Shown: positions 1 through 9,456, counted from the stretch's first letter. The stretch is 64,000 bases of DNA from Pseudonocardia autotrophica (GCF_003945385.1 NZ_AP018920.1:6758001-6822000), one strand, 5' to 3'. The notes: generated from the sequence alone by a model not told the origin. Program-made: numbers and translations.

Positions 1-2
1 TC

Positions 3-1430
3 GTGACGCGTGAACGAGGCGGGCTGGAGCGGGCGCGTGGCGCCGCGCTGACCGGTTCGGCCGCACCGGAGGTGCGCCCGGAGATCCGGGCGTCCTGGGA
101 GCGTTCGCTGGCCGCCGCCGTCGATCCGGAGCGGTCCCGGCCCTCGCACACCTACCAGCCGGGCGAGGTCGCCGAGCTGCGCGCCGGACATCCGCTGGCG
201 CAGGTCCTGCCGCTGCTGCGGGAGACCCTCGTCGCCGCGGCCGAGCAGGCCAGGCACATGATGATCGTGACCGACGAGCGCGGGCACATCCTGTGGCGGG
301 AGGGTGCGCGCGAGGTGCTGCGCCGGGCCGAGCGGGTCGAGCTCGTCGAGGGCACCCGCTGGAGCGAGGACTCGGTCGGCACCAACGCGATGGGCACCGC
401 GCTGTCCGACGACCGGCCGGTCCGGATCCACTCGGCCGAGCACCTGGTCAGCGCCTATCACCCGTGGACCTGCGCGGCCGCTCCGGTGCACGACCCGGAG
501 ACCGGCCGCCAGATCGGCGCCGTCGACGTCACCGGGCCGGAGGAGTCGTTCCATCCGATGACGCTGTCGCTGGTCACCGCGGCCGCGCGGCTCGCCGAGC
601 ACCGGCTGGCGGCGCTGCTGGAGGATCGTGACCGGCGATTGCGGGACACCAACCTGCCGCACCTGTCCCGGCTCGGCGACGTCCCCGGCGCGCTGCTGTC
701 ACCACACGGCCGGGTGCTGGCCGCCACCCCGGCGCACCGCTTCCCTGTCCGGGTGACGCTGCCCGAGCGCGGCGACCGGATCCTGCTCGACGGCGGCGCC
801 GAGGCCGTGCTGGAGCCGCTGGGCGAGGGCTGGCTGCTCCGGGTGCCCACACCCTCGGGTCCGGTGCTGCCGGCGCTCACCCTGCCGTTCCTCGGGGCCA
901 GGGCGCCGGTCGCCCGGCGCGACGGCCGGCCGCTGCGGCTCGGGCTGCGGCACGCCGAGGTGCTCACCCTGCTCGCGCTGCACCCAGAGGGGCTGACGGC
1001 CGACCAGCTCGCCGGCGCGCTCTACGGCGACGAGGGGCGCCCGATCACCGTCCGGGCCGAGATGCACCGGCTGCGCCGCTGCGTCGGCGAGGACACCGTC
1101 CGTACCCAGCCCTATCGGCTCGCCGCCCGGGTGGACGCCGACTTCCTCCGGCTGCGCGAGGCGCTGCGGCACGGGCGGGTCCGCGACGCCGCGGCCGAGG
1201 CGGCCCGCGGTCCGTTGCTGCCGACCTCGGAGTCGCCGGGTGTGCGGGCCGAGCGCGAGCACCTGGTGGCCTCGACCCGTACCGCCGTACTGCGCTCGGG
1301 CGATCCGGAGGCGCTGCTCGCGCTGCTGCGCGCCGATCCGGACAGCGATCCGGACACCGAGCTGCGGGACCGGCTGCGGCGGGCGCTACCGGACGGGGAC
1401 CATCGCGACCTGGCGCTGCCCGACGGCTGA
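3..1430 (+). CDS. GAF-domain transcriptional regulator
   Basis: Cytoplasmic regulator of about 475 aa of the actinobacterial GAF/winged-helix type. Roughly residues 75-215 form a GAF-like sensor (MMIVTDERGHILW near the start, then SVGTNAMGTAL and YHPWTCAAAPVHDP, which are typical of this family). Roughly residues 300-385 form a C-terminal DNA-binding region (LRHAEVLTLLALHPEGLT followed by a helix-rich segment). The GTG at position 3 gives a normal family N-terminus with the P-x-I-x-x-SW-x-RS motif, but the window begins two bases earlier, so an upstream start cannot be excluded. In other actinomycetes such proteins often sit next to aldehyde or alcohol dehydrogenase genes; no target gene is visible here. 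The effector is unknown. Confidence 0.8.
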   Translation: MTRERGGLERARGAALTGSAAPEVRPEIRASWERSLAAAVDPERSRPSHTYQPGEVAELRAGHPLAQVLPLLRETLVAAAEQARHMMIVTDERGHILWREGAREVLRRAERVELVEGTRWSEDSVGTNAMGTALSDDRPVRIHSAEHLVSAYHPWTCAAAPVHDPETGRQIGAVDVTGPEESFHPMTLSLVTAAARLAEHRLAALLEDRDRRLRDTNLPHLSRLGDVPGALLSPHGRVLAATPAHRFPVRVTLPERGDRILLDGGAEAVLEPLGEGWLLRVPTPSGPVLPALTLPFLGARAPVARRDGRPLRLGLRHAEVLTLLALHPEGLTADQLAGALYGDEGRPITVRAEMHRLRRCVGEDTVRTQPYRLAARVDADFLRLREALRHGRVRDAAAEAARGPLLPTSESPGVRAEREHLVASTRTAVLRSGDPEALLALLRADPDSDPDTELRDRLRRALPDGDHRDLALPDG

Positions 1431-1457
1431 TCCACCCCACTCGTCCCGGCCGGCGAG

Positions 1458-1524
1458 CATGATCCCTGTTTCGGGAGTGCAGGTGTCGCTGTCGGCCCGC
1501 TGCACTCCCGAAACAGGGATCATG
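1458..1524. repeat. Perfect 26-bp inverted repeat with 15-nt spacer
   Basis: Arms at 1458-1483 and 1499-1524 are exact reverse complements over 26 bp (left arm begins CATGATCCCTGTTTCGGG, right arm ends in the reverse complement of that). The 15-nt spacer is 1484-1498. It lies just after the GAF regulator stop and covers the sequence immediately before the kinase start, so it could end the upstream transcript or fold in the kinase leader. There is no T-tract. Its perfection and length exceed the ordinary terminators in this window, suggesting a dispersed intergenic repeat. Confidence 0.85.
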
Positions 1525-1530
1525 GTCGGC

Positions 1531-2196
1531 ATGCCGGAGCAGCCCCGCGTCGAGCGGTTCGAGGACCTGGTGGATCGGGCGTCGCGGTTGGTCCCGGCGC
1601 GCGGGCGGGCGCTGCTCGGCGTCGCCGGGGCCCCGGGTGCCGGGAAGACCACCCTGGCACTCGCGCTGGTCCGGGCACTGACCGCGACCGGGCTGCCGGT
1701 CGTGCACGTCCCGATGGACGGCTTCCACCTCGCCGACGTGGAGCTGGCCCGGCTCGGCCGGCGGGACCGCAAGGGCGCACCGGACACCTTCGACGCCGCC
1801 GGCTACGCGGCCCTGCTACAGCGGCTGCGCGGCGCACCGGCGCGGGAGCCCGGACCGGTGTACGCGCCGGCGTTCGACCGGGAGATCGAGCAGCCGGTGG
1901 CCGGGTCCGTCCCGGTGCCCGCGGAGTGCAGGCTCGTCGTCAGCGAGGGCAACTACCTGCTCGTCGACACCCCGCCGTGGCGGGCCGTCCGGGCCGCGTT
2001 CGACGAGATCTGGTTCCACGAGACCGACCAGGCGCTGCGCCGGGAACGCCTGGTGGCCCGGCACGTGCGGTTCGGCAAGTCCCCGGAGCACGCACGGGCC
2101 TGGGTGGAACGCACCGACGAGCCGAACGCCCGGCTGGTCGAGACGAGCCGCGGACGGGCGGATCTGGTTGTGACCTGCGCCGACCTCCCGGCCTGA
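1531..2196 (+). CDS. Nucleoside/nucleotide kinase-family P-loop protein
   Basis: A 221-aa soluble kinase of the uridine kinase / pantothenate kinase-like P-loop family (PRK09270-type). The Walker A motif GAPGAGKT is at residues 33-40. VPMDGFHLADVELA follows, as in uridine kinase relatives where the Asp acts near the phosphoryl acceptor, then VVSEGNYLLVD and a lid-like RRERLVARHVRFGKSPEHA. I chose ATG 1531 because the frame upstream runs through the inverted repeat and the previous gene; ATG 1522, inside the repeat, is the alternative. AGGGA at 1515-1519 could serve as a weak ribosome binding site. The true substrate is not known: relatives act on nucleosides, fructose or pantothenate-like compounds. 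Confidence 0.8.
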   Translation: MPEQPRVERFEDLVDRASRLVPARGRALLGVAGAPGAGKTTLALALVRALTATGLPVVHVPMDGFHLADVELARLGRRDRKGAPDTFDAAGYAALLQRLRGAPAREPGPVYAPAFDREIEQPVAGSVPVPAECRLVVSEGNYLLVDTPPWRAVRAAFDEIWFHETDQALRRERLVARHVRFGKSPEHARAWVERTDEPNARLVETSRGRADLVVTCADLPA

Positions 2197-2207
2197 GCCC
2201 CGCAGAC

Positions 2208-2249
2208 GACGCAGGGCCCGCCCCGGATGTCCGGGACGGGCCCTGCGTC
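2208..2249. terminator. Bidirectional terminator between convergent genes
   Basis: A 13-bp perfect outer stem (GACGCAGGGCCCG at 2208-2220 with its complement at 2237-2249) encloses a 5-bp inner stem (2222-2226 with 2231-2235) after one mismatch, around an ATGT loop. It sits between the converging kinase and clpC genes and could stop transcription both ways. Confidence 0.8.
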
Positions 2250-2269
2250 AGGCACCGAGGGTGCTCAGC

Positions 2270-4813
2270 TCACTCCTCGCCGGCCAGTGCGGTCGGCGGG
2301 GTGTCCGGGACCGGCTCCGACGGCTTCGGCTCTCCGCGGAACACGAAGTGCGCCTTGTCGTCGTAGGCCTTCGAGTCCTCGGGAGCGTCGGTGTCGAGGC
2401 CCTCGACGTCGACCAGGATGATCTGGCCGCCCTCGATCTCGCCGAAGAGGATCTTCTCCGACAGCTGGTCCTCGATCTCGCGCTGGATCGTCCGGCGCAG
2501 CGGCCGGGCGCCGAGGACCGGATCGAACCCGCGGCGCGCCAGCAGCTGCTTGGCCTTGTCCGTGAGCTCGATGGCCATGTCCTTGTTGGCCAGCTGCTTC
2601 TCCACCCGCCCGATCATCAGGTCGACCATCTCGATGATCTGCTGCTGGTTGAGCTGGTGGAAGACGATGATGTCGTCGATGCGGTTCAGGAACTCCGGGC
2701 GGAAGTGCTTCTTCAGCTCGTCGTTGACCTTGGTCTTCATCCGCTCGTAGTTCGACGCCTCGTCGTTGCCGGAGGAGAAGCCCAGACCCACGGCCTTCGA
2801 GATGTCCTGGGTGCCCAGGTTCGAGGTGAAGATCAGCACGGTGTTCTTGAAGTCGACCGTGCGGCCCTGGCCGTCGGTGAGACGGCCGTCCTCGAGCACC
2901 TGCAGGAGCGTGTTGTAGATCTCCTGGTGCGCCTTCTCGATCTCGTCGAACAGCACCACCGAGAACGGCTTGCGCCGCACCTTCTCGGTGAGCTGGCCGC
3001 CCTCCTCGTAGCCGACGTACCCGGGAGGGGCACCGAACAGCCGCGAGGCGGTGTAGCGGTCGTGGAACTCACCCATGTCGATCTGGATGAGGGCGTCGTC
3101 CTCGCCGAACAGGAAGTTCGCCAGCGCCTTGGACAGCTCGGTCTTACCGACCCCGGACGGGCCGGCGAAGATGAACGAGCCGGACGGGCGCTTCGGGTCC
3201 TTCAGGCCGGCACGGGTCCGGCGGATCGCCTGGGACACGGACTTGACCGCGTCCTCCTGGCCGATGATCCGCTTGTGGACCTCGTCCTCCATCTTGAGGA
3301 GCCGGGTGGTCTCCTCCTCGGTCAGCTTGAACACCGGGATGCCGGTCCAGTTGCCCAGCACCTCAGCGATCTGCTCGCCGTCGACCTCGGCGACCACGTC
3401 GAGGTCGCCGGACTTCCACTGCTTCTCGCGCTCGGCCTTCTCGCCGAGCAGGGTCTTCTCCTGGTCGCGCAGGTGCGCGGCCCGCTCGAAGTCCTGCGCG
3501 TCGATCGCCGACTCCTTGTCCCGGCGGACGTTCGCGATCTTCTCGTCGAACTCCCGCAGGTCCGGCGGAGCGGTCATCCGGCGGATGCGCATCCGGGCCC
3601 CGGCCTCGTCGATCAGGTCGATCGCCTTGTCCGGGAGGAAGCGGTCGTTGATGTAGCGGTCGGCCAGCGTCGCGGCCGAGGCCAGCGCGTCGTCGGTGAT
3701 CGTGACGCGGTGGTGCGCCTCGTACCGGTCGCGCAGACCCTTGAGGATCTCGATCGTGTGCGCGACCGAGGGCTCGGACACCTGGATCGGCTGGAAACGC
3801 CGCTCCAGCGCCGGGTCCTTCTCGACGTACTTGCGGTACTCGTCGAGCGTGGTCGCGCCGATCGTCTGCAGCTCGCCGCGGGCGAGCATCGGCTTCAGGA
3901 TCGAGGCCGCGTCGATCGCGCCCTCGGCGGCACCGGCACCGACGAGGGTGTGGATCTCGTCGATGAACAGGATGATGTCGCCGCGGGTGCGGATCTCCTT
4001 GAGCACCTTCTTGAGGCGCTCCTCGAAGTCACCGCGGTAGCGGGAACCGGCGACCAGCGAGCCCAGGTCGAGGGTGTAGAGCTGCTTGTCCTTCAGCGTC
4101 TCCGGGACCTCGCCCTTGATGATCGCCTGGGCCAGGCCCTCGACCGCGGCGGTCTTGCCGACGCCGGCCTCACCGATCAGCACCGGGTTGTTCTTGGTCC
4201 TCCTGGAGAGGACCTGCATGATCCGCTCGATCTCCTTCTCCCGGCCGATGACCGGGTCCAGCTTGCCCTCACGGGCCTGCTGGGTGAGGTTGCGACCGAA
4301 CTGATCCAGCACCAGCGACGACGAGGGGGTGCCCTCGCCGCGACCCGCGGTGCCGCTCTCGGCGGGCTCCTTGCCCTGGTAGCCGGACAGCAGCTGGAGC
4401 ACCTGCTGGCGGACCCGGTTGAGGTCGGCGCCGAGCTTGACCAGCACCTGGGCCGCGACACCCTCGCCCTCGCGGATCAGCCCGAGCAGGATGTGCTCGG
4501 TACCGATGTAGTTGTGGCCGAGCTGCAGCGCTTCGCGCAGCGACAGCTCCAGCACCTTCTTCGCCCTGGGGGTGAACGGGATGTGGCCGGACGGGGCCTG
4601 CTGGCCCTGGCCGATGATCTCCTCGACCTGCTGCCGCACGCCCTCCAGAGCGATTCCGAGGGACTCGAGTGCCTTCGCGGCGACACCCTCACCCTCGTGG
4701 ATCAGGCCAAGGAGGATGTGCTCGGTCCCGATGTAGTTGTGGTTGAGCATCCGGGCCTCTTCTTGGGCCAGGACGACAACACGTCGCGCTCGGTCGGTGA
4801 ACCTTTCGAACAA
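2270..4813 (-). CDS. clpC: ClpC AAA+ chaperone ATPase
   Basis: Hsp100 unfoldase that feeds substrates to the ClpP protease. The 847-aa length is normal for actinobacterial ClpC1. Domains in order: two N-terminal repeats (1-145, each with [13 protein letters not shown]), AAA-1 with Walker A GEAGVGKT at 214-221, a UVR-containing middle region near 420-460, AAA-2 with Walker A GPSGVGKT, and a C-terminal D2 small domain. The start codon is TTG (minus-strand 4813-4811), preceded by a strong AAGGAG. The family N-terminus [10 protein letters not shown] begins exactly there, which fixes the start despite the rare codon. The roughly 230-bp region upstream holds its promoter; I could not fix one. Confidence 0.97.
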   Translation of the reverse strand: MFERFTDRARRVVVLAQEEARMLNHNYIGTEHILLGLIHEGEGVAAKALESLGIALEGVRQQVEEIIGQGQQAPSGHIPFTPRAKKVLELSLREALQLGHNYIGTEHILLGLIREGEGVAAQVLVKLGADLNRVRQQVLQLLSGYQGKEPAESGTAGRGEGTPSSSLVLDQFGRNLTQQAREGKLDPVIGREKEIERIMQVLSRRTKNNPVLIGEAGVGKTAAVEGLAQAIIKGEVPETLKDKQLYTLDLGSLVAGSRYRGDFEERLKKVLKEIRTRGDIILFIDEIHTLVGAGAAEGAIDAASILKPMLARGELQTIGATTLDEYRKYVEKDPALERRFQPIQVSEPSVAHTIEILKGLRDRYEAHHRVTITDDALASAATLADRYINDRFLPDKAIDLIDEAGARMRIRRMTAPPDLREFDEKIANVRRDKESAIDAQDFERAAHLRDQEKTLLGEKAEREKQWKSGDLDVVAEVDGEQIAEVLGNWTGIPVFKLTEEETTRLLKMEDEVHKRIIGQEDAVKSVSQAIRRTRAGLKDPKRPSGSFIFAGPSGVGKTELSKALANFLFGEDDALIQIDMGEFHDRYTASRLFGAPPGYVGYEEGGQLTEKVRRKPFSVVLFDEIEKAHQEIYNTLLQVLEDGRLTDGQGRTVDFKNTVLIFTSNLGTQDISKAVGLGFSSGNDEASNYERMKTKVNDELKKHFRPEFLNRIDDIIVFHQLNQQQIIEMVDLMIGRVEKQLANKDMAIELTDKAKQLLARRGFDPVLGARPLRRTIQREIEDQLSEKILFGEIEGGQIILVDVEGLDTDAPEDSKAYDDKAHFVFRGEPKPSEPVPDTPPTALAGEE

Positions 4814-5010
4814 TTCGCACTCCTTGCCTGCTGCGCCTCACGTACAGCGCGACCAGCATCTTCTGCCCTGCCCCGGCATGCCGGAACCAGCACTGCGCCT
4901 CGCGTGACACCACGCCCGGCCGCCCCCGCAGGGGAAGACCTCATACCACTGTATCGGTCGACCGGCCTCCGGCGCCTCCACCTGACGTGCACAGGAGGAC
5001 TGCCGGGCGT

Positions 5011-5034
5011 AACACGGGTTCCGCCGCCCGTGTT
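5011..5034 (-). terminator. Terminator-like hairpin downstream of the siderophore-interacting gene
   Basis: The 8-bp perfect stem AACACGGG (5011-5018) / CCCGTGTT (5027-5034) has an 8-nt loop. It lies just beyond the stop at 5046 of the minus-strand flavoprotein gene and upstream of clpC. Confidence 0.6.
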
Positions 5035-5045
5035 CCCGGGTGCGG

Positions 5046-5873
5046 TCAGCCGGCCTGCGCGGCGGCTTCCTCGCGCGCCCGCTCGGCGGCCTTGAACTCG
5101 CGGAACCCCTCCTCGTCGCGGCCGCGCCGCCAGTACCCGGAGATCGACAGGTCGTCCCGGGGGACCCCGCGTTCGCGGCCGAGGTGGCGGCGCAGCTCGC
5201 GGACCGCGATCGCCTCGCCGTGCACGAAGGCGTGCACCCGACCCGGCCGGAAGTTCAGTGCCCGGACGGCGTCGGGGAGCTGGACGCTGTCCGGGTCGCC
5301 GCCCGCGGTGGACCGGTGCAGCCACTGCACGGTGAGATCGGCGTCGCCCGGGAGCTTCAGCTCGTCGTCCGGGCCGTCGACCTGCAGGACGGCGACGGCC
5401 GGCCGACCGGCCGGGATGCGTTCCAGCGCCGCGGAGATGGCGGGCAGCGCGGACTCGTCGCCGACCAGCAGGTGCCAGTCGGCCTCGGGATCCGGCGCGT
5501 ATGCGCCACCCGGGCCGACCAGCCGCAGCCGGTCCCCCGGCTTCGCCGAGGCCGCCCACGGCCCGGCCAGGCCGGTGTCGCCGTGGTGCACGAAGTCGAT
5601 GACGAGCTCGCCGGCGTCGTGGTCGAGCGCCCGCACGGTGTAGGTCCGCTGGACGGGCCAGTGCTCGCGGGGCAGCTCGGCGTGTACCCGGTCCATGTCG
5701 AACGGCTCGGGGTACTCGACGCCCGGCTGCGGGAAGAGGAGCTTCACGTAGCGGTCGGTGTACCCGGTCTCCGGGAACTCCGCGAGGCCCGGACCACCGG
5801 CGACGACGCGCACCAGGTGCGGGCTCAGACGCTCGGTCCGGAGAACCTCGAGTTCGGTGACACGACGGGCCAT
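5046..5873 (-). CDS. Siderophore-interacting FAD protein (ferric-siderophore reductase)
   Basis: A 275-aa cytoplasmic flavoprotein of the SIP/ViuB family, which reduces ferric siderophores with NAD(P)H to release iron. The N-terminal FAD-binding beta-barrel (about 1-135) carries RTYTVR. The C-terminal half is NAD(P)H-binding, and GYWRRGRDEEGFREF near the C-terminus is typical of the SIP domain. The start is the ATG at 5873 with GGAGGT seven bases upstream; a longer frame to 5933 lacks such a site. It is a single gene with a DtxR/IdeR-type box upstream at 5939-5957, so it should be derepressed under iron limitation. No siderophore biosynthesis genes are in the window. Confidence 0.9.
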   Translation of the reverse strand: MARRVTELEVLRTERLSPHLVRVVAGGPGLAEFPETGYTDRYVKLLFPQPGVEYPEPFDMDRVHAELPREHWPVQRTYTVRALDHDAGELVIDFVHHGDTGLAGPWAASAKPGDRLRLVGPGGAYAPDPEADWHLLVGDESALPAISAALERIPAGRPAVAVLQVDGPDDELKLPGDADLTVQWLHRSTAGGDPDSVQLPDAVRALNFRPGRVHAFVHGEAIAVRELRRHLGRERGVPRDDLSISGYWRRGRDEEGFREFKAAERAREEAAAQAG

Positions 5874-5938
5874 GGCGGCTACCTCCCGGTCGGGGTGGGA
5901 AGGGGCCCGGGCGACGGTACCCCTCCCGACCATATAAC

Positions 5939-5957
5939 TCAGGCAAGCCTTGCCTGA
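5939..5957. promoter_or_regulatory. Iron box (DtxR/IdeR/DmdR operator)
   Basis: TCAGGCAAGCCTTGCCTGA is a perfect 9+1+9 palindrome. By my count it matches the 19-bp DtxR/IdeR consensus TTAGGTTAGGCTAACCTAA at 13 positions, including the AGG/CCT half-site cores. It lies 65-85 bases before the start of the siderophore-interacting protein, next to an AT-rich GTTATAT (minus strand) that could be its -10 region. Confidence 0.75.
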
Positions 5958-5988
5958 TGTGACCGGTTCGACGTCGAACGTGCGAGTC

Positions 5989-6333
5989 TCAGTTCTCCTG
6001 GTGGTAGGCCTCGAGCACCTCGGCCGGGATCCGGCCGCGGTCGGAGACCTTCATCCCGCGCTTGCGGGCCCACTCACGGATCGCCTGGTTCTGCTCGCGA
6101 TCGACCGACGGCCGGCGGGCCGCGGAACTCGACGCGGCACCGCGACGACGCGCCGGGCCGGCCGCACGACGGGCGGCGGCCACGTAGTCGGCGAGGACGT
6201 CGCGCAGCTTCTTCGCATTGTCACCGGTCAGATCGATCTCGTAGCTGCGGCCGTCGAGTCCGAACTCGATCGTTTCGTCGGCCGCGTCGCCGGTCAGATC
6301 GTCGACGAGTCGGACCTCTTTGATCTGCGCCAT
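5989..6333 (-). CDS. lsr2: Lsr2 nucleoid-associated xenogeneic silencer
   Basis: A 114-aa H-NS-like DNA-bridging protein that silences AT-rich, horizontally acquired DNA. The N-terminal dimerisation region starts [13 protein letters not shown] and includes a beta-rich segment to about residue 45. An Ala/Arg linker follows, then the C-terminal DNA-binding domain with the RGR minor-groove motif ([16 protein letters not shown]). The start at 6333 has GGGAGG upstream and gives the family N-terminus. It sits between lysS and clpC as in mycobacteria. The upstream 264 bp are noticeably AT-richer than the surroundings (for example TATATG, AATTATG), as expected if Lsr2 autoregulates. Confidence 0.96.
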   Translation of the reverse strand: MAQIKEVRLVDDLTGDAADETIEFGLDGRSYEIDLTGDNAKKLRDVLADYVAAARRAAGPARRRGAASSSAARRPSVDREQNQAIREWARKRGMKVSDRGRIPAEVLEAYHQEN

Positions 6334-6541
6334 AGTCGCAGCCTCCCTGAAAGACCGTGCAGGTATATGTGTGCGAACCGGCCCGGCGCGCACCAGGGCA
6401 ATACCCTGACGCAATTATGCTGCCGTGCGTAACACCAGAACCAGCTCGAATACACAGTAACCGAGAAAAGTTCGCCCCGTCGAGCAAGGGTCGAGTTCAA
6501 TGGGAAATCGAGTCGAAAGCCACTCGATCGAGCCTCTGATA

Positions 6542-6584
6542 GTGGTCGTCCCCGGCCGCGAACACCGCGACCGGGGACGACCAC
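6542..6584 (-). terminator. lysS terminator hairpin
   Basis: A 14-bp perfect stem (6542-6555 with 6571-6584, GTGGTCGTCCCCGG and its complement) continues after one mismatch into CGCG/CGCG (6557-6560 and 6566-6569) around an AACAC loop. It lies 14 bases after the end of lysS on the minus strand and separates lysS from lsr2. Confidence 0.75.
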
Positions 6585-6597
6585 ACACCGCGGCCGC

Positions 6598-8112
6598 CTA
6601 GGATTCCCCGCGGACGAGCGGGAACAGGATGGTCTCCCGGATACCGAGTCCGGTGAGCGTCATCAGCAACCGGTCGACGCCCATCCCGAGCCCGCCGGTG
6701 GGCGGCATGCCGTACTCCATCGCGCGCAGGAAGTCCTCGTCGAGCTGCATCGCCTCGGGATCGCCCGCCGCTGCCTTGAGCGACTGCGCCTGGAGCCGTT
6801 CCCGCTGTTCCACCGGGTCGACCAGCTCGGAGTACGCGGTCGCGAGCTCGACCCCGAACACGATGAGATCCCAGGACTCGGACAGTCGCGGGTCGTCGCG
6901 GTGCGCACGGGTCAGCGGCCGCACCTCGACCGGGAAGTCACGGACGAACGTCGGCTCGGTCAGGGTGTGCTCGACCAGCTTCTCGAACAACTCCAGGACG
7001 ATCTGCGCGGCTGTCGGGTATTCGGTCACGTCGACGTCGTGCTCGGCCGCGATCCGCTGCAGATCCGACAGTTCCGTGTCCGGGCTCACTGTCCGCCCGA
7101 CGGCCTCGGAGACGGCGCCGTAGAGCGTGATCGAACGCCACTCGCCGCCGAGATCGTGCTCGGTGCCGTCGTGGTGCCGGACGGTCGTCGAGCCGAACAG
7201 CGCCCGCGCCGAGGACTGGATCAGCTCACGCGTCAGCACGGCCATGTCGTCGTAGGTGGCGTACGCCTGGTAGGCCTCGAGCATCGCGAACTCCGGCGAA
7301 TGCGTCGAGTCGATACCTTCGTTACGGAACACCCGGTTCAGTTCGAAGACCCGCTCGATACCGCCGACCACGCAGCGCTTCAGGAACAGCTCCGGCGCAA
7401 TCCGCAGGTACAGATCGGAGCCGAGCGCGTTCGCGTGCGTCACGAACGGGCGCGCGGTCGCGCCACCGTGCAGCAGCTGCAGCATCGGCGTCTCGACCTC
7501 GACGAAGTCGCGACCGGTGAGCGCCTCGCGCAGGGTCCGCAGCACGGCGGACCGGGAACGCACGGTCTCCCGCGCCTGCGGGCGGACGATCAGATCCACA
7601 TAGCGCTGCCGGACCCGGTTCTCCTCGGAGAGCTCCTTGTGCACGGTCGGCAGCGGGCGGACCGACTTCGAGACCATCGACCATTCGTCGGCCTGTACCG
7701 AGAGCTCACCCCGCCGGGAGGTGATCACCTCACCGCGGACGAGGACGAAGTCGCCGAGATCGACGACCGACTTCCATCGGGTCAGCTCCTCGAGCCCGAC
7801 CCGGTCCAGCGACAGCATCGCCTGCAGCTCGGTGCCGTCGCCCTCGCGCAGCGTCGCGAAGCACAGCTTGCCGGTGTTCCGCACGAAGATCACCCGGCCG
7901 GCGACGGCGACCGTCTCGCCGGTCGCGGTGTCCGCGGGAAGATCGGGATGGGCGTCGCGGACCTGGCGCAGCGTGTGCGTCCGGGGGACCTCCACCGGAT
8001 ACGGCTCGGTGCCCGCGGCCAGCAGATCCGCGCGCTTGGCCCGGCGCACCCGCAGCTGCTCGGGCAGGTCCGCCTCGGATCCGGGGTCGCTCGGGGTGCC
8101 GGGAGTGTTCAC
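6598..8112 (-). CDS. lysS: Lysyl-tRNA synthetase, class II
   Basis: Charges tRNA-Lys with lysine. The 504-aa length is normal for the bacterial class IIb enzyme. The N-terminal OB-fold anticodon-binding domain spans about 60-150 ([20 protein letters not shown]). The class II core follows: motif 1 near 205-212 (VEVETPML), motif 2 at about 253-281 ([14 protein letters not shown]), and motif 3 near the C-terminus ([13 protein letters not shown]). The ATG at 8112 is followed by a short, acidic, poorly conserved leader, so a slightly internal start is possible. It lies downstream of coaX with a 101-bp gap in which I see nothing else. Confidence 0.97.
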   Translation of the reverse strand: MNTPGTPSDPGSEADLPEQLRVRRAKRADLLAAGTEPYPVEVPRTHTLRQVRDAHPDLPADTATGETVAVAGRVIFVRNTGKLCFATLREGDGTELQAMLSLDRVGLEELTRWKSVVDLGDFVLVRGEVITSRRGELSVQADEWSMVSKSVRPLPTVHKELSEENRVRQRYVDLIVRPQARETVRSRSAVLRTLREALTGRDFVEVETPMLQLLHGGATARPFVTHANALGSDLYLRIAPELFLKRCVVGGIERVFELNRVFRNEGIDSTHSPEFAMLEAYQAYATYDDMAVLTRELIQSSARALFGSTTVRHHDGTEHDLGGEWRSITLYGAVSEAVGRTVSPDTELSDLQRIAAEHDVDVTEYPTAAQIVLELFEKLVEHTLTEPTFVRDFPVEVRPLTRAHRDDPRLSESWDLIVFGVELATAYSELVDPVEQRERLQAQSLKAAAGDPEAMQLDEDFLRAMEYGMPPTGGLGMGVDRLLMTLTGLGIRETILFPLVRGES

Positions 8113-8213
8113 GACAAGTCAGGCTATCCGCGCCGCTCACGACCTCCGGCCGTCACCCCCCGACGGCGACCTGGTGCGCACCGACCGCGTCGCAGTCCCG
8201 CCGCAGCCGACCC

Positions 8214-9026
8214 TCAGCGCGCCGGGCGGTGGTGGCGCAGGTGCGTCAGCCGCAGGCCGTGCAGCGTGAGGTCCGGGACGTGCTCGGTGATCGTGTCCGC
8301 CCGGCCGTACACCAGTTCCGCGAGTCCGCCGGTGACGGCCACGGTCACCGGCTGCGCGGACCCGCCGAGCTCGGCCAGTATCCGGCGCACCAGGCCGTCG
8401 ACCTGCCCGGCCGCGCCGTACAGCACGCCCGCCTGGACGGCCTCCACAGTCGTCCGGCCGATCACCGAGCGGGGCTCCACCAGGTCGACCGGGCGCAGCG
8501 AGGACGCCCGCTCGGCGAGCGCCTGCATCGCGATGTCGATCCCCGGCGCCAGCGCGCCGCCGAGGAACTCGCCGCGCGCCGAGACGACGTCGATGTTCGT
8601 GCAGGTCCCCAGGTCGACGCAGATGCAGGTGGTACCGAACAGGTGGTGCGCGGCGAGGCTGTTCACCACCCGGTCGGCGCCGACCTCGCGCGGATGATCG
8701 ACCAGCAGCGGGACGCCGGTGCGCACGCCCGGTCCGACGACGAGCGTGCGCATCCGGTCCGACCAGCGCGACAGCAGTGTGCGCAGCTCGCGGGACGGGC
8801 CGGGGACGGTGGACAGCGCGGCGACCGCCGTCACCGCGGCGAAGCGCGGGCCGAGCATCCCGGTGATCGTCAGGTCGAGCTCGTCGGCGGTGGCCCCGGT
8901 GTCGGTCCGCATCCGCCAGCGGTGCTCCGGCTCCGGGGAGAGCGATGACGGGTCGGTGCCCGGCTCGGGTTCCGGGTAGAGCCCGAGCGAGACGTGGGTG
9001 TTCCCGACGTCGATGCAGAGCAGCAC
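8214..9026 (-). CDS. coaX: Type III pantothenate kinase
   Basis: First step of CoA synthesis: phosphorylates pantothenate; CoaX enzymes are not inhibited by CoA and need a monovalent cation. The 270-aa protein has the ASKHA-fold phosphate motif DVGNTH at residues 6-11, the substrate loop HPREVGADRVVNSLAAH, and the second phosphate motif VDLGTCTNIDVV (usually DLGTATT/N in relatives). It begins three bases after the panD stop (9030), so it is cotranscribed with panC-panD, grouping pantothenate synthesis with its phosphorylation. Confidence 0.96.
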   Translation of the reverse strand: MLLCIDVGNTHVSLGLYPEPEPGTDPSSLSPEPEHRWRMRTDTGATADELDLTITGMLGPRFAAVTAVAALSTVPGPSRELRTLLSRWSDRMRTLVVGPGVRTGVPLLVDHPREVGADRVVNSLAAHHLFGTTCICVDLGTCTNIDVVSARGEFLGGALAPGIDIAMQALAERASSLRPVDLVEPRSVIGRTTVEAVQAGVLYGAAGQVDGLVRRILAELGGSAQPVTVAVTGGLAELVYGRADTITEHVPDLTLHGLRLTHLRHHRPAR

Positions 9027-9029
9027 CGG

Positions 9030-9440
9030 CTACCGCGCCGCGGAGGAGAGGAGCCCCGAACCGGCCGGGGCGTGCCCGGGATCGGCGCCCAGCTCGGCGA
9101 TCCGGTTGTCGGCGTCGACGAACACCACCCGGGACCGGTAGTCGCGCAGCTCGGCCTCGTCGTAGGAGCCGTAGGAGATCAGGATGACCAGGTCGCCGGG
9201 GTGCACCAGGTGCGCGGCGGCGCCGTTGATGCCGATCACCCCGGAGCCGGGCTCGCCGGTGATCACGTAGGTCTCCAGGCGGGCGCCGTTGGTGATGTCG
9301 ACGATCGACACCTGCTCGCCCTCCAGCAGGTCCGCCGCGGCCATCAGATCGGCGTCGACGGTGACCGAGCCGACGTAGTGCAGGTCGGCCTGGGTCACGG
9401 TCGCGCGGTGGATCTTGGACTTCATCATCGTGCGGTACAC
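9030..9440 (-). CDS. panD: Aspartate 1-decarboxylase proenzyme
   Basis: Makes beta-alanine for pantothenate. It is a pyruvoyl enzyme activated by self-cleavage between Gly24 and Ser25, seen in HYVGSVTVD. The 136-aa length and the [21 protein letters not shown]-terminus are canonical; the C-terminal 20 residues are variable. The start is GTG at 9440 with GGAG seven bases upstream. It lies 16 bp downstream of panC. Confidence 0.97.
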   Translation of the reverse strand: MYRTMMKSKIHRATVTQADLHYVGSVTVDADLMAAADLLEGEQVSIVDITNGARLETYVITGEPGSGVIGINGAAAHLVHPGDLVILISYGSYDEAELRDYRSRVVFVDADNRIAELGADPGHAPAGSGLLSSAAR

Positions 9441-9456
9441 GGGGTGTCTCCTCTGC

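Noticed and set aside
2261..5095. 944-codon open frame antisense to clpC
   Set aside because: Mirrors the clpC coding sequence in a G+C-rich codon context; its translation is Leu/Val/Asp repeats with no family features.
5173..5873. Plus-strand frame across the siderophore-interacting gene as a separate gene
   Set aside because: Shadow frame; the minus strand has the SIP-family motifs and a Shine-Dalgarno.
8113..8213. lysS-coaX gap examined for tRNA or a riboswitch
   Set aside because: No cloverleaf, T-loop or aptamer-like conserved pairing could be drawn.
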